Made by a program: the position numbers and the translations under genes. A stretch of DNA of 64,000 nt from Marivita lacus (GTDB lineage Bacteria; Pseudomonadota; Alphaproteobacteria; Rhodobacterales; Rhodobacteraceae). The DNA is taken from NCBI RefSeq assembly GCF_014637725.1, contig NZ_BMFC01000005.1, forward strand, positions 124,001-188,000. The letters run 5' to 3'. The notes beneath the pieces were generated by a model that saw nothing but the letters and a program-made list of their open reading frames with translations, ran no database searches and was not told the DNA's origin. How positions within the stretch are numbered: position 1 is the stretch's first letter; every line of letters starts with the position of its first letter. This document shows, in pieces, positions 8,701 through 16,476 of the stretch.

Positions 8701-9263
8701 CAGGTCGAAACCTTGGCGCGCACGGTCAAGAGCATGTCGTCGACAAAGCCTTGCTCGGTCGCGGTGAGGCGCTGCGCCCGCGGATAGATCGGCGCGTCGC
8801 GGTCATTGAGCACAGGCGTGTTCCAGCCTTCGGTGCTGGCGCAGAACCGCGCGGCGCCGGCTTGACCGAATTCGCGCAGGTACCCTTGCAGCACCGCGTC
8901 GACATAGCTGAGCAGGATCGGGTGATCGGCGTCCGGCGGCGCCGAATCGTGCGGCGGGATCGCGTAGATCGAGATATCGCGCACATCGTTTGCTGCGTGC
9001 TCCACCGCATCGGTCACCGCCAGCCGCGCATAGGAAAACTCGCGCGCATCCAGCGCCACCCAATCATCGTTGGGAACCGGCGCGATGACCCCGTCGATCG
9101 TGCTGTCGCTGTCGGCAATCACCGACAGGAACGCGGCGGGGCGGTTCGGGGCCCGTTGCCAGATGCGTCGCCACCCGGTGATCCGGGAGGCGTGGATCGG
9201 GGTGAACGCATGGGTGTTGCGGTTCACCAGCGATCCGTAGCCGAAAAAATGGGGATGCTTCAC
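8700..9263 (-). CDS. gamma-glutamylcyclotransferase-like protein
   Basis: About 187 residues. The N-terminal FFGYGSLVN loop is the substrate-binding signature of the gamma-glutamylcyclotransferase (GGCT/AIG2) fold, which releases 5-oxoproline from gamma-glutamyl compounds. The rest shows the family pattern WRRxW...V...IDGVIAPVP. GTG 9263 is preferred because relatives begin only a few residues before FFGYG; a TTG at 9299 would add 12 residues and neither has a strong ribosome site. Coupled to the DUF2254 gene by a one-base overlap. Enzyme substrate is inferred only from the fold. Confidence 0.75.
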   Translation of the reverse strand: MKHPHFFGYGSLVNRNTHAFTPIHASRITGWRRIWQRAPNRPAAFLSVIADSDSTIDGVIAPVPNDDWVALDAREFSYARLAVTDAVEHAANDVRDISIYAIPPHDSAPPDADHPILLSYVDAVLQGYLREFGQAGAARFCASTEGWNTPVLNDRDAPIYPRAQRLTATEQGFVDDMLLTVRAKVST

Positions 9264-9355
9264 GAGGCGGTCTGCTTTGGTGCGGTTGATGTATGTCAAA
9301 GACAGCTTTGCACGAATGGCTAGGTTTGGCCAACCGATCTGAAAGGATGAGTGTC

Positions 9356-9826
9356 GTGCGCGTCACCAAACGGACCAATATCGCGATGCGCGTGCTCATG
9401 TTCTGCGCGGCCAATACGGGACGTCTTGTCACCAAGGCGGAGATCGCGAGGTGCTGCAACGCGTCGGAAAACCACCTCGCGCAGGTGATCAACCAACTGG
9501 GTCAGCTTGGCTTTCTGCACACTCAGAGGGGCCGCAATGGCGGGCTGGAACTGGGTCGCCCGGCGGACGAGATCAAGATCGGCGACGTGTTTCGCGTGCT
9601 TGAAGCGCCGGTGCCTCTGGCCGAGTGTTTTGCCGATGTCGACAACACCTGCCCTCTCAAGGATGCCTGTCGCCTGCGCACCGCGCTGACCGAGGCCGTC
9701 GAGGCGTTCTACCGGTCGCTTGACCCGATCACGCTGGATGAATTGGTCTGCAGCAATGTCGATCTGCTGGACATCCTGAACCCCGAACGGGCCTGCGCCG
9801 CGCGCGAGGCCGCATTGGCGGTTTGA
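9356..9826 (+). CDS. Rrf2-family regulator, NsrR-like
   Basis: 156 residues. The N-terminal winged helix-turn-helix (RVTKRTNIAMRVLMFCAANTG) is of Rrf2 type. Residues near 90-110 carry CFADVDNTCPLKDAC, a C-x7-C-x5-C cluster like that binding the Fe-S cofactor in NsrR/IscR-type nitric-oxide or redox sensors. GTG 9356 is preferred over ATG 9347, because the AAGGATGAG site overlaps the ATG but sits properly before the GTG, and because family members start at M-R-x-T. Head to head with the cyclotransferase gene and upstream of the glycine riboswitch. Likely a repressor of nitrosative-stress genes; targets are not visible here. Confidence 0.85.
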   Translation: MRVTKRTNIAMRVLMFCAANTGRLVTKAEIARCCNASENHLAQVINQLGQLGFLHTQRGRNGGLELGRPADEIKIGDVFRVLEAPVPLAECFADVDNTCPLKDACRLRTALTEAVEAFYRSLDPITLDELVCSNVDLLDILNPERACAAREAALAV

Positions 9827-9872
9827 CCCTTGAGGCCGGGATGAATTCGGTCTACCACTCGCTGCATCCACG

Positions 9873-10030
9873 ATGGGAGAACCGGTTCGACCGGTGCCGA
9901 AGGAGCAACCGCCCCCGGAAACTCTCAGGCAGACGGACCGTCGCGGACATAGACTCTGGAGAGATTTCGGGCCTGACCCGGAACGCCGAAGGGATAACGA
10001 TCTCAGGCGAAAGGACAGAGGGGGCATAGG
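9873..10030 (+). promoter_or_regulatory. tandem glycine riboswitch (gcvT motif)
   Basis: Two consecutive glycine aptamers lie just upstream of gcvT. The first (about 9873-9964) contains GCCGAAGGAGCAA, CTCTCAGGCAGACGGACC and the closing ACTCTGGAGAG; the second (about 9965-10030) contains CGCCGAAGGG, ATCTCAGGCGAAAGGACAGAG and a closing purine run. These are the conserved core strings of the gcvT RNA class. Glycine binding normally turns on glycine cleavage genes. The 77 bases between the second aptamer and the GTG start of gcvT form the expression platform, with no obvious T-run, so translational control is likelier than termination. Confidence 0.94.
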
Positions 10031-10107
10031 ACGACCGCGTTTCTGCGCGGATTGTAATATGCCGGTTGTCGTTCACATGCACCCGGTCGAACAGGAAGGG
10101 ATGCCGC

Positions 10108-11232
10108 GTGAGCGATCTGAAACGCACACCGCTCTACGATCTGCACATCGCGCTGGGCGCCAAGATGGTGCCGTTTGCAGGCTACGAAATGCCCGTGCAA
10201 TACCCGATGGGTGTGATGAAGGAACACCTTCAGTGCCGTGCGGCTGCCGGGCTGTTCGACGTGAGCCATATGGGGCAGGTGGTGCTGCGCGCCGCTGACC
10301 CCGAGCGGGCCAAGGCCGCGCTGGAGCGGCTCATTCCGCAGGATGTGCTGGGTCTGGGCGAGGGGCGACAGCGCTACGGGTTTTTCACCAACGACGCGGG
10401 CGGAATCGAGGATGATCTGATGTTCGCCAATCGGGGCGATCACCTGTTTGTCGTGGTCAATGCCGCCTGCAAGGACGCGGATGTGGCGCGGCTGCGCGCG
10501 GCACTTGAGCCGGAGGTGACGGTCAAGCTGCTGGAAAACCGGGCATTGCTGGCGGTGCAGGGGCCGAAAGCCGAGGCGGTGCTGGCAGAACATCACCCGA
10601 TGGTGGCCGAGATGCGGTTCATGGATGTGGCGACGGTGCCGATTGCGGGCGCGGAATGCTGGGTCTCGCGGTCCGGCTACACCGGCGAGGACGGATACGA
10701 GATATCCGTGCCTTTGGCGGCCGCCAAAGATGTCGCGCAGGCGCTTCTGGCGCACGAGGATGTGGAACCCATCGGCCTTGGCGCGCGGGATTCGCTGCGT
10801 CTGGAGGCCGGGCTGTGCCTCTACGGGCATGACATCGACGCCACCACCTCGCCGGTCGAGGCAGGGCTGACATGGGCCATCCACACCGTGCGCCGCGTCG
10901 GTGGCGACCGCGAAGGCGGGTTTCCCGGTGCGGGGCGTGTCCTGCCCGAGATCACCGAGGGCGCGGCGCGCAAGCGTGTTGGTCTCTTGCCCGAGGGCCG
11001 CGCACCCATGCGCGACGGGACGGTGCTTTTTGCCAGCGCAGAGGCAGATACGCCCGTAGGCACGGTCACATCCGGCGGATTTGGCCCGACCTTGGGCGCG
11101 CCGGTTGCGATGGGATATGTCGACGCTGCCCATGCCGGGGTCGGCACCGCACTTTTTGGCGAGGTGCGGGGCAAACGTCTTCCTGTTTCTGTTGCCAAAC
11201 TGCCCTTCGTGGCGGCAGGATTCAAACGATAA
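10108..11232 (+). CDS. gcvT: glycine cleavage system T protein (aminomethyltransferase)
   Basis: Transfers the methylene group from the aminomethyl-lipoyl H protein to tetrahydrofolate, releasing ammonia. 374 residues, usual length. It starts [24 protein letters not shown] and shows the family segments [21 protein letters not shown] and the C-terminal [17 protein letters not shown] (GcvT C-terminal barrel). GTG 10108 is chosen because GGAAGGGATG precedes it and it is the family start. First gene of gcvT-gcvH-gcvP under the glycine riboswitch; 19 bases before gcvH. Confidence 0.95.
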   Translation: MSDLKRTPLYDLHIALGAKMVPFAGYEMPVQYPMGVMKEHLQCRAAAGLFDVSHMGQVVLRAADPERAKAALERLIPQDVLGLGEGRQRYGFFTNDAGGIEDDLMFANRGDHLFVVVNAACKDADVARLRAALEPEVTVKLLENRALLAVQGPKAEAVLAEHHPMVAEMRFMDVATVPIAGAECWVSRSGYTGEDGYEISVPLAAAKDVAQALLAHEDVEPIGLGARDSLRLEAGLCLYGHDIDATTSPVEAGLTWAIHTVRRVGGDREGGFPGAGRVLPEITEGAARKRVGLLPEGRAPMRDGTVLFASAEADTPVGTVTSGGFGPTLGAPVAMGYVDAAHAGVGTALFGEVRGKRLPVSVAKLPFVAAGFKR

Positions 11233-11251
11233 TCACTCCAAGAGGAACCAT

Positions 11252-11611
11252 ATGAAATTCACCGAAGAACATGAATGGCTGCGCGTCGAAGGTGACGAAG
11301 TCGTGGTGGGAATCACGGCGCATGCGGCGGAGCAATTGGGCGATGTTGTGTTTATCGAACTGCCCGAAGAAGGCACGATGGTCAGCAAGGATGACGAGAT
11401 CGTCGTGATCGAGTCGGTCAAGGCGGCGTCCGACATCCTTGCGCCGCTGGATGGCGAGATCACGGAAGTGAACGAGGTGCTGGTCGACGAGCCCGGCAAG
11501 GTGAACGACGACCCCGAGGGCGAGGCATGGTTCTTCAAGATGAAGATCGAGGACATGTCGGCGCTGGACGACATGATGGATGAGGCCGCCTACAAGAAAT
11601 ACATCGGCTGA
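11252..11611 (+). CDS. gcvH: glycine cleavage system H protein
   Basis: Lipoyl carrier that shuttles the aminomethyl group between P, T and L proteins. 119 residues, normal length. The single lipoyl domain has the modified lysine, Lys57, in [20 protein letters not shown] 11252 follows AAGAGGAACC. It belongs to the gcv operon; 132 bases separate it from gcvP and contain a hairpin. The lipoamide dehydrogenase (L protein) is not encoded here and is expected elsewhere. Confidence 0.96.
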   Translation: MKFTEEHEWLRVEGDEVVVGITAHAAEQLGDVVFIELPEEGTMVSKDDEIVVIESVKAASDILAPLDGEITEVNEVLVDEPGKVNDDPEGEAWFFKMKIEDMSALDDMMDEAAYKKYIG

Positions 11612-11617
11612 TCCGGC

Positions 11618-11641
11618 CGGGCGGGTCTTTGGGCCTGCCCG
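11618..11641 (+). terminator. intercistronic hairpin between gcvH and gcvP
   Basis: CGGGCGGG at 11618-11625 pairs with CCTGCCCG at 11634-11641 (one G-U pair) around an 8-base loop, just 6 bases after the gcvH stop. It is followed by TCCTTT rather than a real T-run, so it is more likely a processing or mRNA-stability hairpin, or a weak attenuator setting the H:P ratio, than a full terminator. Confidence 0.45.
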
Positions 11642-11743
11642 TCCTTTGCCCAACGGAGCGCCGGTCGGAGCCGTTGCGTGGGCATATTTGGAAAAAGAAG
11701 AAGCAGGGGACGGTGCGCCGTTCCCGACTGCAAGGAGAGCGAC

Positions 11744-14587
11744 ATGGGTTATGATGCCATCGACTATCTGCCATATGATTTTGCCAATCGGCGTCACATT
11801 GGCCCATCGCCTGCGGAGATGGCCAAGATGCTGGCTGTGGTGGGCGTGTCGACGCTTGACGATCTGATCGCGCAGACGGTTCCCGAAAACATCCGGCAGG
11901 AGGAACCTCTGGATTTCGGCAAGGCGCTGTCGGAGCGGGAATTGCTGCATCACATGCGCGAGACAGCGTCGCAGAACGAGGTTCTGACCTCGCTGATCGG
12001 CATGGGCTATCACGGCACGGTCACGCCGCCCGCGATCCAGCGCAACATCTTCGAGAACCCGGCCTGGTACACGGCCTATACGCCGTACCAGCCGGAGATC
12101 AGCCAAGGGCGTCTCGAGGCGCTCTTGAACTACCAGACCATGGTCAGCGACCTGACGGGACTGGAGATCGCCAACGCATCTCTGCTGGACGAGGCGACGG
12201 CCTGTGCCGAGGCGATGACGATGGCGCAGCGGGTGGCGAAATCGAAGGCCACCGCGTTCTTTGTCGATGAGAATTGTCATCCGCAGAACATCTCGGTGAT
12301 GAAAACCCGCGCGGCACCCCTGGGGATCGAGGTGATCGTCGGCGATGTGGCCGATCTGGACCCCGACGCGGTGTTTGGCGCCATTTTCCAGTATCCCGGC
12401 ACCTACGGGCATCTGCGGGATTTCACGGATGATATCGCGCGTCTGCACGATGCCAAGGCGATTGCGGTCATGTCCGCCGATCCGATGGCGCTGTGTCTGC
12501 TCAAGGAGCCGGGCGCGATGGGGGCTGATATTGCCGTTGGATCGACCCAGCGCTTTGGCATTCCGCTGGGCTATGGTGGGCCGCATGCCGCTTACATGGC
12601 GACGCGCGATGACTACAAGCGCGCGATGCCGGGGCGGATCGTGGGCATCTCCATCGACAGTCATGGCAACAAGGCCTACCGCCTTGCGCTGCAGACGCGC
12701 GAACAACACATCCGCCGCGAGAAGGCGACATCGAACGTGTGTACGGCGCAGGCGCTTCTGGCAGTGATGGCCGGGTTTTACGCGGTGTTCCACGGCCCCA
12801 AAGGATTGCGCGCGATTGCGCAGCGCATCCATCGCAAGACCGTGAGGTTGGCCAAAGGGCTGGAGGCGGCGGGCTTCAACGTGGAGCCAGAGGCCTATTT
12901 CGACACGATCACCGTGGATGTGGGCCTGTTGCAGCGCGGTGTCTTGCAGGCGGCGGTGCGCGAAGGGTTGAACCTGCGGGCCGTCGGAAAGACGAAGATC
13001 GGGATCACGCTGGACGAACGGGCGCGCCCTGCGACCATCGAAGCTGTGTGGCGGGCCTTTGGATTGGTGAAGGCGGATGATGACCTGACGCCGGAATACC
13101 GCTTGCCGGACGGGTTGATCCGGACCTCGGATTATCTGCAGCACGACGTGTTCCACATGAACCGCGCCGAGACCGAGATGATGCGGTATATGCGCCGTCT
13201 GGCGGATCGCGATCTGGCCTTGGACCGCGCGATGATCCCGCTTGGGTCGTGTACGATGAAGCTCAACTCTGCGGCCGAGATGATGCCGGTAAGCTGGCGC
13301 GAGTTCGCGGACATTCACCCGTATGTGCCAGACGACCAGGTGCGCGGATATCACGCGCTGATCGGTGATCTGAACGCGAAACTGTGCACGATCACGGGGT
13401 ATGATGCAATTTCCATGCAGCCCAACTCGGGCGCGCAGGGGGAATATGCAGGGCTGTTGGCGATTGCCGGGTATCACAAGGCCAACGGGCAGGGGCATCG
13501 CAACATCTGTCTGATCCCGGTGAACGCGCACGGAACGAACCCGGCTTCTGCGCAGATGGTCGGCTGGAAAGTCGTGCCGGTGAAGTGCGACGACAATGGC
13601 TCCATCGACCTGGATGATTTCCGCGCCAAGGCCGAACAGCATTCCGAGAACCTTGCCGGGACGATGATCACCTACCCGTCCACCCATGGCGTGTTCGAAG
13701 GCACGGTCAAGGATGTGTGCGCGATCACTCATGAGCACGGTGGGCAGGTCTATATCGACGGTGCGAACATGAACGCGATGGTCGGACTGTCGCGCCCCGG
13801 CGATCTGGGCGGCGATGTGAGCCACCTGAACCTGCACAAGACGTTCTGCATCCCGCATGGCGGTGGTGGGCCGGGCATGGGGCCGATTGGCGTCAAGGCG
13901 CATCTCATCCCGCATCTGCCGGGCGATCCGGTGTCGGGCGACGGTGCGGTGTCTGCGGCCCCGTTCGGGTCGCCGTCCTTGCTTCCGATCTCGTGGGCCT
14001 ATTGCCTGATGATGGGCGGCGAGGGCCTGACGCAGGCGACGCGGGTGGCGATCCTGAACGCCAACTACATCGCGACGCGGCTCGAAGGGGCGTTTGACGT
14101 GCTCTATCGCGGAGAAAAGGGACGTGTGGCGCATGAGTGCATCCTCGACGTGCGACCTTTCGAAAAGACCGCCGGTGTCACGGTCGAGGACATTGCCAAG
14201 CGGCTGGTGGATGCCGGGTTCCACGCACCCACGATGAGCTGGCCGGTGGCTGGCACGCTGATGGTGGAGCCGACGGAATCCGAGACCCAGGCCGAACTGG
14301 ACCGCTTCTGCGATGCGATGCTGGCGATCCGCGAGGAAATCCGCGCGATTGAAACGGGCGAGATGGACCGCGAGGCAAACCCGCTCAAGCTGGCGCCGCA
14401 CACGATGGAAGACCTCGTGCGGGATTGGGATCGGCCCTACAGCCGCGAGCAGGGGTGTTTCCCTCCGGGCGCGTTCCGGGTCGACAAGTACTGGCCGCCG
14501 GTCAACCGGGTCGACAATGCCTACGGAGACCGGCACCTAGTCTGCACCTGCCCGCCGATGGAGGACTACGCGGAGGCGGCGGAATAA
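11744..14587 (+). CDS. gcvP: glycine dehydrogenase (decarboxylating), P protein
   Basis: PLP enzyme that decarboxylates glycine and loads the aminomethyl group on GcvH. 947 residues, so the fused single-chain form rather than the split gcvPA/gcvPB. The PLP lysine is Lys699 in [18 protein letters not shown]; the glycine-rich stretch after it is a family hallmark. The N-terminal half (about 1-440) is the paralogous non-PLP domain. ATG 11744 follows CAAGGAGAG; 22 codons upstream are open but not family-like. Last gene of the riboswitch-controlled operon. A 1104-codon frame on the other strand is a compositional shadow. Confidence 0.97.
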   Translation: MGYDAIDYLPYDFANRRHIGPSPAEMAKMLAVVGVSTLDDLIAQTVPENIRQEEPLDFGKALSERELLHHMRETASQNEVLTSLIGMGYHGTVTPPAIQRNIFENPAWYTAYTPYQPEISQGRLEALLNYQTMVSDLTGLEIANASLLDEATACAEAMTMAQRVAKSKATAFFVDENCHPQNISVMKTRAAPLGIEVIVGDVADLDPDAVFGAIFQYPGTYGHLRDFTDDIARLHDAKAIAVMSADPMALCLLKEPGAMGADIAVGSTQRFGIPLGYGGPHAAYMATRDDYKRAMPGRIVGISIDSHGNKAYRLALQTREQHIRREKATSNVCTAQALLAVMAGFYAVFHGPKGLRAIAQRIHRKTVRLAKGLEAAGFNVEPEAYFDTITVDVGLLQRGVLQAAVREGLNLRAVGKTKIGITLDERARPATIEAVWRAFGLVKADDDLTPEYRLPDGLIRTSDYLQHDVFHMNRAETEMMRYMRRLADRDLALDRAMIPLGSCTMKLNSAAEMMPVSWREFADIHPYVPDDQVRGYHALIGDLNAKLCTITGYDAISMQPNSGAQGEYAGLLAIAGYHKANGQGHRNICLIPVNAHGTNPASAQMVGWKVVPVKCDDNGSIDLDDFRAKAEQHSENLAGTMITYPSTHGVFEGTVKDVCAITHEHGGQVYIDGANMNAMVGLSRPGDLGGDVSHLNLHKTFCIPHGGGGPGMGPIGVKAHLIPHLPGDPVSGDGAVSAAPFGSPSLLPISWAYCLMMGGEGLTQATRVAILNANYIATRLEGAFDVLYRGEKGRVAHECILDVRPFEKTAGVTVEDIAKRLVDAGFHAPTMSWPVAGTLMVEPTESETQAELDRFCDAMLAIREEIRAIETGEMDREANPLKLAPHTMEDLVRDWDRPYSREQGCFPPGAFRVDKYWPPVNRVDNAYGDRHLVCTCPPMEDYAEAAE

Positions 14588-14675
14588 GCGTGCCCGCTGT
14601 GGAACTGCCGCGCAAAGGCGGGAAAAAACCGAATGTGCTGTTGCAACACGTGGCGCAGCACTAGGTTAGTTAGGT

Positions 14676-14858
14676 ATGAGACACATTTTTCGGAAATTGA
14701 AGAAACGGCTGGGCGGCGGGCGGGCCAAGACACTGACCGCCGAACAGAAGGTGGTCCCGGTTGTGACCGTGTCCGAGTATCGGGGCAATCTGGCGCTGAA
14801 AGATGACCTTGCGCAGCATCGCCGGTATACGGCGCATTTCGAGGACCTTCAGAATTGA
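14676..14858 (+). CDS. small basic protein of unknown function
   Basis: 60 residues, MRHIFRKLKKRLGGGRAKTL at the start (strongly basic), then a stretch of mixed polarity ending HFEDLQN. No family recognised, no membrane segment. There is only a weak ribosome site (TTAGGT). Its stop TGA overlaps the TTG start of the next gene by four bases, which suggests a real, coupled cistron; otherwise it could be chance. It follows gcvP by 88 bases on the same strand. Confidence 0.5.
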   Translation: MRHIFRKLKKRLGGGRAKTLTAEQKVVPVVTVSEYRGNLALKDDLAQHRRYTAHFEDLQN

Positions 14859-15496
14859 CCAAGCCGATCCTGATCATGGGGGCCACCTCTGGCATCGGAC
14901 GCTGCGCGCTGGACGAGGCGGTGCGTCGGAACCTGCGGGTGCGGGCCTTTGCCCGCAGCGCTGACAGTCTCGCACCGTCGGGCCTTGTGGAACCGTTCAA
15001 GGGCGATGCGACCTCTGCCGAGGATGTGACGCGGGCGCTGGCGGGTGTTCTGGCTGTGATCTATGCGCTGGGCATCACCGAGCGTCTGGCGATGCTATGG
15101 CAAGAGGAAACGCTGTTTTCCGAAACCACGCGCACCCTGCTGGACCAGATGGCGCAATCGGATGTGTCGCGGCTTGTTGCGGTCACGGGCTTTGGCGCGG
15201 GGCGCAGCAAATCCGCGATGAGCTGGATCGAACGCATGGGGCATCGCGCCATTCTGGGCAAGCCCTATGCCGACAAGGACCGGCAGGAGGAGATGATCGT
15301 CGGGTCTTCGCTGGAATGGACGATTGTCCGCCCTGTGATCCTGACAAAAGGCGCGCGAAGCACGGAGTATCGCGTCCTGCGCGACCCGAAGACTTGGCGT
15401 AACGGGTTGATCTCGCGGGCCAGCGTGGCGCATTACCTTGTCGACGCGGTCGAGCAGCGGCTGGATGTCAAGGCTGACGTGGTTCTGGCGCGATAG
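14855..15496 (+). CDS. NAD(P)-binding oxidoreductase, atypical SDR / NmrA-like
   Basis: 213 residues. It begins TKPILIMGATSGIGRCALDE, a Rossmann nucleotide-binding loop (G-A-T-S-G-I-G), followed by FKGDATSAEDV and VRPVILTKG typical of NAD(P)H-binding atypical short-chain dehydrogenases. The classical Y-x3-K catalytic pair is not evident, so it may be a sensor or isomerase-like member. The start is the rare TTG at 14855 with GAGGA about 9 bases before it; the first ATG would cut into the nucleotide-binding strand. Overlaps the small upstream gene by 4 bases; convergent with the next gene by 7 bases. Confidence 0.82.
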   Translation: MTKPILIMGATSGIGRCALDEAVRRNLRVRAFARSADSLAPSGLVEPFKGDATSAEDVTRALAGVLAVIYALGITERLAMLWQEETLFSETTRTLLDQMAQSDVSRLVAVTGFGAGRSKSAMSWIERMGHRAILGKPYADKDRQEEMIVGSSLEWTIVRPVILTKGARSTEYRVLRDPKTWRNGLISRASVAHYLVDAVEQRLDVKADVVLAR

Positions 15497-15503
15497 CGGC
15501 GGC

Positions 15504-16367
15504 TCAGTCGGCGTCGAGCAGGAACGACATCGCGTCCCGCACCCGGCCCCATGTCGCGGCATCAGAGGCAGCGAGCAGGTATCCCTCGCGCATCTGGGCG
15601 CGGTATTCCGACCCGTCAAGACAGGCGACATGGCCACCGGCACGCTGAACGATCAAAGCGCCTGCGGCATGATCCCAGGGTGTCAGGCTTGCACAGAGCA
15701 CGAAATCCACATGCCCCTGCGCCACCATGCGGAATTCGTGCGCCGAACAGCGCAGCATGTAGAGTTGACGGAAGCGGGTCATGAGACCGGCCATCTGCGG
15801 GCGCTTGGCTTGGGGCAGGTTGTAGAAGGACGAAAACCCGCTGAGATCTTCGACTGGCCCGCCTTTGGACACCGACACGTTGCGGGTCGGGCGGCGGGGT
15901 GCGGTGATCTGCGCGGGGCCGCTTTCGTCTGCGATCAGAAGTTCATCGGTGATCGGATCATAGATCAGCCCGAACACCGGAATGCCGAAGCGGGTCATCG
16001 ACAGGATCACGCCAAATGTGGCCAAGCCGTGCGCGAAATTCCATGTGCCATCCACCGGGTCGATGGTGAACGCCATCTCGGCGTCAGCCAGTGCCGCGAC
16101 CTTTTCATCGGTCACGGTTTCTTCGCCGACCATCAGCGCGTTGGGGAACATCGCCAGCAATCCGCGCACGATCATCTTTTCCGCGTCCCGGTCTGCAGCG
16201 GTCACCACATCCATCGGGCCGGATTTCTGGTCGATGTCGGTGTGCGCAAGTGTCCGGAAGCGCGGCAGGATCTCGGCCCGCGCGGTGCGGCGGACAAGGT
16301 TGATGATCTGGGTGCGCTGGGCCGGGGTCAGCGGGGCGGGGATCGTCATGGGAAGGCTGTCGGACAT
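15504..16367 (-). CDS. inositol monophosphatase family protein
   Basis: 287 residues. Mg-dependent, Li-sensitive phosphatase superfamily. The metal-binding motifs are GEETVTDE (about 80-90), FTIDPVDGTWNFAHG and the C-terminal WDHAAGALIVQRAGG. Members act on inositol phosphate, histidinol phosphate or 3'-phosphoadenosine phosphate; the sequence does not decide which. ATG 16367 is preferred (AAGGAG 11 bases upstream), but an internal ATG six codons later is possible. Stands alone between the convergent SDR-like gene and the ABC permease. Confidence 0.88.
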   Translation of the reverse strand: MSDSLPMTIPAPLTPAQRTQIINLVRRTARAEILPRFRTLAHTDIDQKSGPMDVVTAADRDAEKMIVRGLLAMFPNALMVGEETVTDEKVAALADAEMAFTIDPVDGTWNFAHGLATFGVILSMTRFGIPVFGLIYDPITDELLIADESGPAQITAPRRPTRNVSVSKGGPVEDLSGFSSFYNLPQAKRPQMAGLMTRFRQLYMLRCSAHEFRMVAQGHVDFVLCASLTPWDHAAGALIVQRAGGHVACLDGSEYRAQMREGYLLAASDAATWGRVRDAMSFLLDAD

Positions 16368-16476
16368 GGGGCGACTCGGCTCCTTGTGGCGGTTAGCCGG
16401 GGGATGCCAAGGGAATGGCCTCAGGGCAAGGTGGTATATTGCCGTGTGAGGCGCCTTTTGGCGTTCGCCAGCGGGG

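Noticed and set aside
11222-14536. 1104-codon open frame antisense to gcvP
   Set aside because: It is a GC-rich mirror of the well-supported gcvP gene; the translation has no recognisable domain and is rich in His/Arg.
14589-14664. 24-codon GTG frame after gcvP
   Set aside because: Too short, no ribosome site, no pattern beyond a Lys/Gly run.
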